A DNA stretch of 64,000 nucleotides, taken from Neoarius graeffei. Lineage: Eukaryota; Chordata; Actinopteri; Siluriformes; Ariidae. The DNA is taken from positions 43,068,198 through 43,132,197 of the forward strand of contig NC_083577.1 in the NCBI RefSeq assembly GCF_027579695.1. Direction: 5' to 3'. Within the stretch, counting starts at the first letter, position 1; the number at the start of each line of letters is the position of its first letter. Shown one piece after another: positions 22,141 to 64,000 of the stretch. The notes beneath the pieces were generated by a model, which did not search any database, was not told the origin of the DNA, and saw only the letters and a list, made by a program, of their open reading frames with translations. The translations under genes and the position numbers were made by a program.

Positions 22141-23488
22141 TGTGATAAGAGTTTATAGGAACAAAATGAGCTTCATTTGGGCAAACCTGCAGTGCCACAT
22201 TTAATGGCTCATTAAAAAGAAAGTCTATTCTTCCGAGTGCATTCAAATCCTTTAGGTATGAGACTAAAATAGCAATATGCTATTGCTATTTTAAAAATTA
22301 GAGCTACAAATCCATTACAAATATACAAGATTCTCTAGTATAGAAAAAACAAGTGGTAATGGGAGAAAGTCAGCGATTTGTCCATGTTTTGAAAGCCCTC
22401 TGTTGGTGCAGTAAGTGAGAGAGCCATGAGGCCTTCTCTCTCTCCCGCCAATCTAAAGTGAATGTATTGCTCTCCTGGCTGATATATTCCATCAAAGTAC
22501 AAAAAAACAGATCACACCATCAAAGGTTTAGCAGACTTGTTTTGCATTTTTTTTTTTGTACCCAAATTTCCTCAAAACCAAGGAGGGCATTGAGCTTTGC
22601 ATCAGCCAGTCAAACATGGTGGAGGTCAGTGTTGTGTGTGATGAACATAGTGCTCTACTGTATTAGTTACTTCAGGGCCCATCCTCTTAAAGCTGTGACA
22701 AGCAAGAATAGGAGAAGGCTTAAGCAGGGAAAATAATTCAAACATAAAATCATATGAACGGAGTACAATCACACTCACTGACTGATCACAATGCATTGTT
22801 TTATATCCCTGTTTGTCACCAGAAAGCACAGCAACACACCAGCTGAGAGTTCTTAAAGCCAAACGTACCCCGTGTACTTCATTGTCTATGCTGCAGAAAA
22901 CAATTTTAGTGTGAAAACCAACATCAGGGGAAAACAAAACATCATATAACTGCATGATTCCTGTGACGTGTCACCTGCTGTGTGTATAATCTCATTCAAT
23001 AATTTGCAGACTCGTGTTAGATGAAAAAAATCTCCAGCCATCTCACCTCAGGAATTGCTGACTCGGGGTCTCTCCTCTATTGCCAAAGAAATGACACCTC
23101 ACAATCAGGTGTGCTGGCTGAGAAGGAAATCAAGATTTATGAAAATGTTGTTCCTGTAGGAACCTGGCTGCGTCTACAATATCAAGCTCCAGATCTCAAA
23201 AGAGGAAGCCATTCAATACTGCAGTTCTTCACATTGTTGATTGCAAAAGGGAAGCAGACATGTTAAATGAGAACAAAACAATGATGCTAAATTAAAAAAC
23301 AAAACAAAACTGCAGACAGAAGAACTCTCACGCAAGAACTAGCAACCAGGATCTGGACAAGTGCTCCAGTTCAAAATGTCCTGAAACTTCAAGATGAGCC
23401 CAGATATGAAGAGAAGCTTTGCTCCATCCTTGAGGCAGACCCTGTTCAGCTCTATCAACACATTCTGTCCATCACACATCTTTCAGAC

Positions 23489-23490
<2 letters not shown>
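22140..23490. other. Intergenic / klf12 3' UTR candidate
   Basis: Repeat-poor sequence just 3' of klf12. No gene recognised. A klf12 3' UTR must start at 23712 and run leftwards into this stretch. Confidence 0.4.
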
Positions 23491-23492
<2 letters not shown>

Positions 23493-23519
<27 letters not shown>

Positions 23520-23610
23520 TCACCAGGGCCTAAGATGGCCATGACCGTGTGTCCAGGCCAGCTGAACAAGAGCATGGAGAGACCCAGCTCCCCATCGTGC
23601 ATGTGCACAC

Positions 23611-23683
<73 letters not shown>

Positions 23684-23690
23684 AGAGAGA
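23493..23690. repeat. (CT)n and (GT)n microsatellites in klf12 3' UTR
   Basis: (CT)n at 23493-23519 and (GT)n at 23612-23681, with an ATG-type interruption near 23642, all within 220 bases of the klf12 stop codon. Confidence 0.9.
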
Positions 23691-23712
23691 GGGTGTGTGA
23701 GGTGGCCTTCAT

Positions 23713-59610
<35,898 letters not shown>

Positions 59611-60173
59611 CTATGAGGACACAGAGAGAGAGAGAGAGAGAGAGAGAGGTGAACTCTGGGTAAGTCTTGTATACCATAACTAAGCTCTCATACATGATTC
59701 TGTAGTATTTTCTGCACTGAAGTGGACTGCAACCCACACTGAACAGGAAACACTGAAAACAATGGAGCGGTTGATGATGCTATGAAGGTATGTAGTTAGT
59801 AAACAGCTTTATAGCCCGTAGCACAAATACACATCTGTGATGGCGTTTTCATTACACGCCTGTTAAATGGTGCACACAGATGGTTCTGTGCTTTAATGGG
59901 ATCATAGACAGTGACTAGGAGCAGACTGATTAGTCTAGATCAAATGTAGAGCAGTTGAACATGTGGCTTACCTTTTCACAAACTAAAAGATTTGCCTGAA
60001 AACATTTTGCCTGGAAAACCCTAAACACGGCACATAAACAGGTCACTAGGTATGTAATGTAGCATTGTAATGATATCAATATTGTTATGTTATTGTTAAA
60101 AATGAATCTGCACCTGACAGATAACTGAAAACTTATACTGAGCAGAACATTTAAGATGTTTTGAACTATTTAT

Positions 60174-60259
<86 letters not shown>
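60174..60259. repeat. (GAAA)n microsatellite at the inner edge of the right arm
   Basis: About 21 units; the inverted-repeat match begins just after it. Confidence 0.97.
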
Positions 60260-60264
60260 CATTA

Positions 60265-62025
60265 CCCAGAGGGGATCCTTCAGGGCCTTCTAGGCCTTCA
60301 GAGAAGAACCAAACATATCAGCATTTCAAATGTTATATTTAACTTCTTTCATAACTTCATTATAATTATCCTCTTCTAATTTGGCCTCATTTTCTATCAA
60401 ATTTGCTTCAGAAATGAAAGGGTTACTGTCCTGAAAACATTAAAATTGAGTTATCCAATGAGATTTTTTGTTTGTTGTCTCTAGGCTGAGAAGAGTTTAG
60501 AGCTGGCTCACTCATTGATTAGGACTTCATTGCCGGGACAGAAGGCCATGGCAGTGTATGTTTATGTAGGAAGTGACAGATGAATTAACCAATCAGATTT
60601 TGATTTATAGTGGGAGGGACCAAAAATGTATCCCTAGGCCTTCTCAAAGGCCAACATGAACTTAACCATGAGTCAGCGCAGTCAGCGCTGCAGTGAAGTA
60701 ACCTTCTAGCTGGTGTAGCATTCATCAGTAGTGTTAGCGAATACTAATAAAGCAGTCAAGTCAGTGCTATTGAGAGCAAGTAGCACAGGCTAACGACCGA
60801 GAAACTAAGGCCCTGTCCACACGGCAATGGATTCAGGTGAATCTGATAAAATTGTTTATCGTTTCGGCCTGGCGTCCACACGGCACCGGCGTTTTGGGTG
60901 CCCCAAAGCGAAATCTTTTGAGAACAGGTTCCAGAGTGAAAAAATCTGGCAACGGCCCCGTTGCGAAGTCGTCTGGATGAGTAGAACGGATTTGTTTACG
61001 ATAACGTCACAACCACATGACAATCCCGCCAGCAAAAATAGGGAAAAAAAAGGAGCGATCTCACCTCTTCAGATGTTGGTTTAAGTCCGACAATACATTC
61101 CTCAAAAAGGGCGTAGAAGAACAAAGTAATCTATCAACGTGTAGCATTCAATTTATTCCGGACCATTAAAGAATTCTGGAGGATCTCAGAATGTTGGCGT
61201 ACCGGCTTCCATCTACCCCCGTTCATTCCTCTCTCTCTCCATCTACCCCTGTTCATTCCTCTTTCCGCGTCTCCATTCAAAAAACGAGCACGTGATTTAA
61301 AGGGACTATAGCCATAGGACAGGGAGTGAGAAGGTGTGCGCGTGTGACAGTGACAGGGAAGAACCTAGGCTCATGCTCGCCCTGAATTTCTCTTAAAGTG
61401 AAGGCAGAAGAACGTTCAGTGCCTGGCCAGGCTTTCTATGTATTAATTTACATAGACATTTTAATATGAAATATAAATAAGTGTCTTAGACAATAGATAC
61501 TATTTTACACTACTAACTAATAATCAAAACTTTATGTGGCTGATGCTACAGAAGAAGGGGTTTATGCGCATGCGTCTACTTCTTCTATTGTTTTGGTGTC
61601 TCTGATGGGACCGTCTTACAGCGCACGTAGAGGTGTGGCATGTGTATTGCATCGTTTTCAGTAAGCATTGCGTTGCCATATGAACCTGATATTTTACTGA
61701 TCCATTGCCCACGTGGATGCGATATTTAAAAAAAAAAAATCTCGTTGCCGTTGTCGTGTGGATGTAGCCTAAGATTTCTGTCTCCAGACGCTTCTTCCTC
61801 ACACACTCACTACAGTATTTTTCACTCATACTTAAGTATTAATTTCCCTGTGTAACTTATTTAGTTACTTTTAAAATCAACATCGACAACTACACACAAC
61901 AGAGCAACCTGGCAGCATGCCGCTAATTCCTTGCAAAATCCTTTGCCCTGTTGCTTTTTTTGGTGTGTCTGAAGTCCCAGCTCTAATAGTAACAGTTCGC
62001 CACTGGCATTACCAGAAAGCAGTTT
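60265..62025 (-). repeat. Right arm of a large inverted repeat
   Basis: Inverse of the left arm (see 53088). Arm ends about 5.5 kb apart. Confidence 0.88.
60809..61769 (+). mobile_element. PIF/Harbinger-like element, copy 2
   Basis: Same ends as copy 1, flanked by TAA (60806-60808, 61770-61772). It matches copy 1 up to about 61170 and again from about 61560. The middle (61171-61558) is unrelated to the THAP cargo of copy 1. Confidence 0.8.
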
Positions 62026-62291
62026 TTAAGTGTTAAAGCTATGGCCTGCCTTTTTAAGGACTAGTTAGCCATCCAGGTGTGTGTTTGGTTCAACACATAT
62101 CTAACAGCAAAATTTTAATGTTCTAAAATGTAAATAAATTGATAATGCAAAAGCAGGTATACGACATCTCACTTTCTACCATTTATCAATATGTGTATCA
62201 GCAACAACATCAGCACTGGTACATGACATTTTAATAAAAACACCTGTACACCTTCATGCAATTATCCAGTCTTTCATAACTGAACATTGTG

Positions 62292-62548
62292 CCCACTGTA
62301 GCCTCAGATTCCTGTTCTTGGCTGATGGGAGCAGAACCTGATGTGGTCTCCTGCTTTTATAGCTCATCTGCCTCAAAGTTCAATGTGTTGTGCGTTCTGA
62401 GATGCTTTTCTGATCACCACAGTTGTAAAGAGTGTTTATGTGAATTACTATAGCCTTGCTATGAGCTCAAACCAGTCTGGTCATATACTCCTCTGACCTC
62501 TCTCATCAACATAGCTTTTCCACTTGCACAGGAACCGTGCATTGGAGG

Positions 62549-62597
<49 letters not shown>

Positions 62598-62866
62598 TTC
62601 ACCATTCTGTGTAAACTCGAGAGACTGTTGTGCATGAAAATCCCAGGTTATCAGAAGTGTCTGAAATACTCTAAACAGTCATGTCGCAGTCATATTTTGA
62701 GATCCTATTTTCCCCATTCTGATGTTTGATCTGAATATTAGTTGAAGCTCTTGAGCTACAGCTGTATGACTTTATGCACTGTGCTGCTTCCATATGATTG
62801 GCTGATTGGAAAACTGTAGGAATGCTCAGGTGTACAGATGTTTCTAATAAAGCGTACAGTGAGTGT
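62292..62866 (-). mobile_element. CACTCACTGGCC MITE, degraded copy with (TTA)n
   Basis: Right end TAATAAAGCGTACAGTGAGT; contains CCCATTCTGATGTTTGATCT and ATTCCTGTTCTTGG as in other copies. (TTA)n at 62549-62597. Confidence 0.55.
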
Positions 62867-63074
62867 ATTAAATATAAACATTGTTCCAGATGTCTCATAT
62901 CAGTGCATCTAACCATATTGCAGACCTTAAAAAAATTAATAACATGCTCCATAATATTCTAGAATCAGGATGCATGTTTAACGGCAAATTTTGCCATACC
63001 TCTAACTATTTCATCGACTCACACTTCTCACAAATAAGACAAAAAGCTCTGCATTGCCTAGGTGACCAGCTACA

Positions 63075-63128
<54 letters not shown>

Positions 63129-63764
63129 AGAGAGGGAGAGAGACAAAAAAATATACATACAAAAAGAACCTACAGACAACAGACAGTCTTATAGAAACTG
63201 CTTCTCTAAGAAAACTGCCCGAGGTTGCTTTACATTGGAACAAAAGACTGCAGTCTTTATACCACCATCCCCTCTGGCCTGAGCCTCATTGCAAGAGGCA
63301 CTTGAAAAACAGAAAAGCGAAAAACACATCCACCTCCTGGCCACAAAAGCTAAAGACGAGTAGCGAGACAGGTTTAATGAACTGGTAGAATCTGATTACA
63401 AGCTAATATACTTCTCAGAGCATAGCCACAGTGGGAAGATGAAATGGTTTAGTAGTCCCACTGAGGCCATCTCTTCCTCCGTGTCTATTCAATTTGTCAT
63501 TTTTAAAAGCACTGAAGCACAGAAAGCACATCTACATCAGAAGAAAAGTGATAGAATTCAGTAAAATCACAGGAGATGCATTAATTCTCACAGCTTTTGA
63601 TGCCAATTTAGCTTTGCATTGCATTAACAGGCATTAACACCGTAAGATTTAATCATACACAAGTCACATTCTGATGTATCTTATGTTCTTGTCCATGCTT
63701 TGGACAAGTCATGAAGCAAATGAGAAAATAATGCAAGTTCCTTTGACCCAAGCAGAGCTCACAT
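62867..63764. other. klf12: klf12 5' intron, (CA)n
   Basis: (CA)n at 63077-63124 followed by GAGAGAGAG. No exon matching the missing klf12 N-terminus. Confidence 0.4.
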
Positions 63765-63766
63765 AG

Positions 63767-64000
63767 GCCCTGTCCACACGGCAATGGATTCAGGTGACTC
63801 CGATACAATTGCTTATTGTTTAGGCCTGGCGTCCACACAGCACCGGCGTTTTGGGTGCCCAAAACGCAATCTTTTTGAGAACGGGTTCCAGAGTGGAAAG
63901 ATGCCATTGTGAAGTCGTCTGGATGAGTAGAACGGATTTGCTTACGATGACGTCACAACCACATGACTGTGAGTGCTTCACACCGGGTAGAAGTGTAACG
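63767..64000 (+). mobile_element. PIF/Harbinger-like element, copy 3, cut by window end
   Basis: Starts GGCCCTGTCCACACGGCAAT and follows copies 1 and 2 to CACCGGGTAGAAGTGTAACG. Right end outside the window. Confidence 0.8.

Overview
This window reads as teleost fish nuclear DNA. It holds two vertebrate Kruppel-like zinc-finger genes with GT-AG introns, many (CA)n, (AT)n and (GA)n microsatellites, and a dense, nested population of fish-type DNA transposons and tRNA-derived SINEs. I cannot fix the species from sequence alone; an otophysan such as a catfish is only a guess.

Genes. A klf5 orthologue lies on the + strand with four coding exons between 6973 and 12667 and a GC-rich 5' region just upstream. 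A klf12 orthologue lies on the - strand. Five coding exons are in the window: 59610-59528, 50785-50272, 43037-42902, 30874-30717 and 23894-23713. Its first coding exon is probably beyond the right edge. The genes are tail to tail, as KLF5 and KLF12 are in human, but the stop codons are only about 11 kb apart. KLF5 is known as an activator and KLF12 as a CtBP-recruiting repressor. The CtBP motif PVDLS is present here, and both proteins carry the same three-finger C2H2 DNA-binding domain.

Region by region. 1-6.6 kb: end of a dead Tc1 element, MITEs, and a hAT element with two SINEs inside. 6.7-13.4 kb: klf5. 13.4-23.7 kb: intergenic DNA with SINEs, a degenerate tandem repeat and AT microsatellites. 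23.7-59.6 kb: klf12, whose introns carry a broken Tc1 (24.8-26.4 kb), a hAT (27.3-30.6 kb) hosting a THAP-encoding P-like element that itself hosts a SINE, a Sleeping-Beauty-like Tc1 relic (31.5-33.1 kb), a LINE fragment, several MITEs, a Kolobok-like THAP element (48.6-49.3 kb), a 40-bp minisatellite containing SINE pieces (51.9-52.6 kb), and a 9-bp-TSD element carrying a RecQ helicase fragment (55.6-56.5 kb). 53.1-62.0 kb: two inverted arms, each with a PIF/Harbinger-like element at the same TTA site but in opposite relative orientation.

The most unusual signals are host-like coding fragments (THAP exons, a RecQ helicase exon) inside non-autonomous DNA elements with intact target-site duplications, the inverted arms with flipped elements and different inner cargo, and a tRNA-derived SINE family in which many copies, including strongly 5'-truncated ones, keep target-site duplications. 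No ncRNA gene, functional tRNA, CRISPR array or virus was found.
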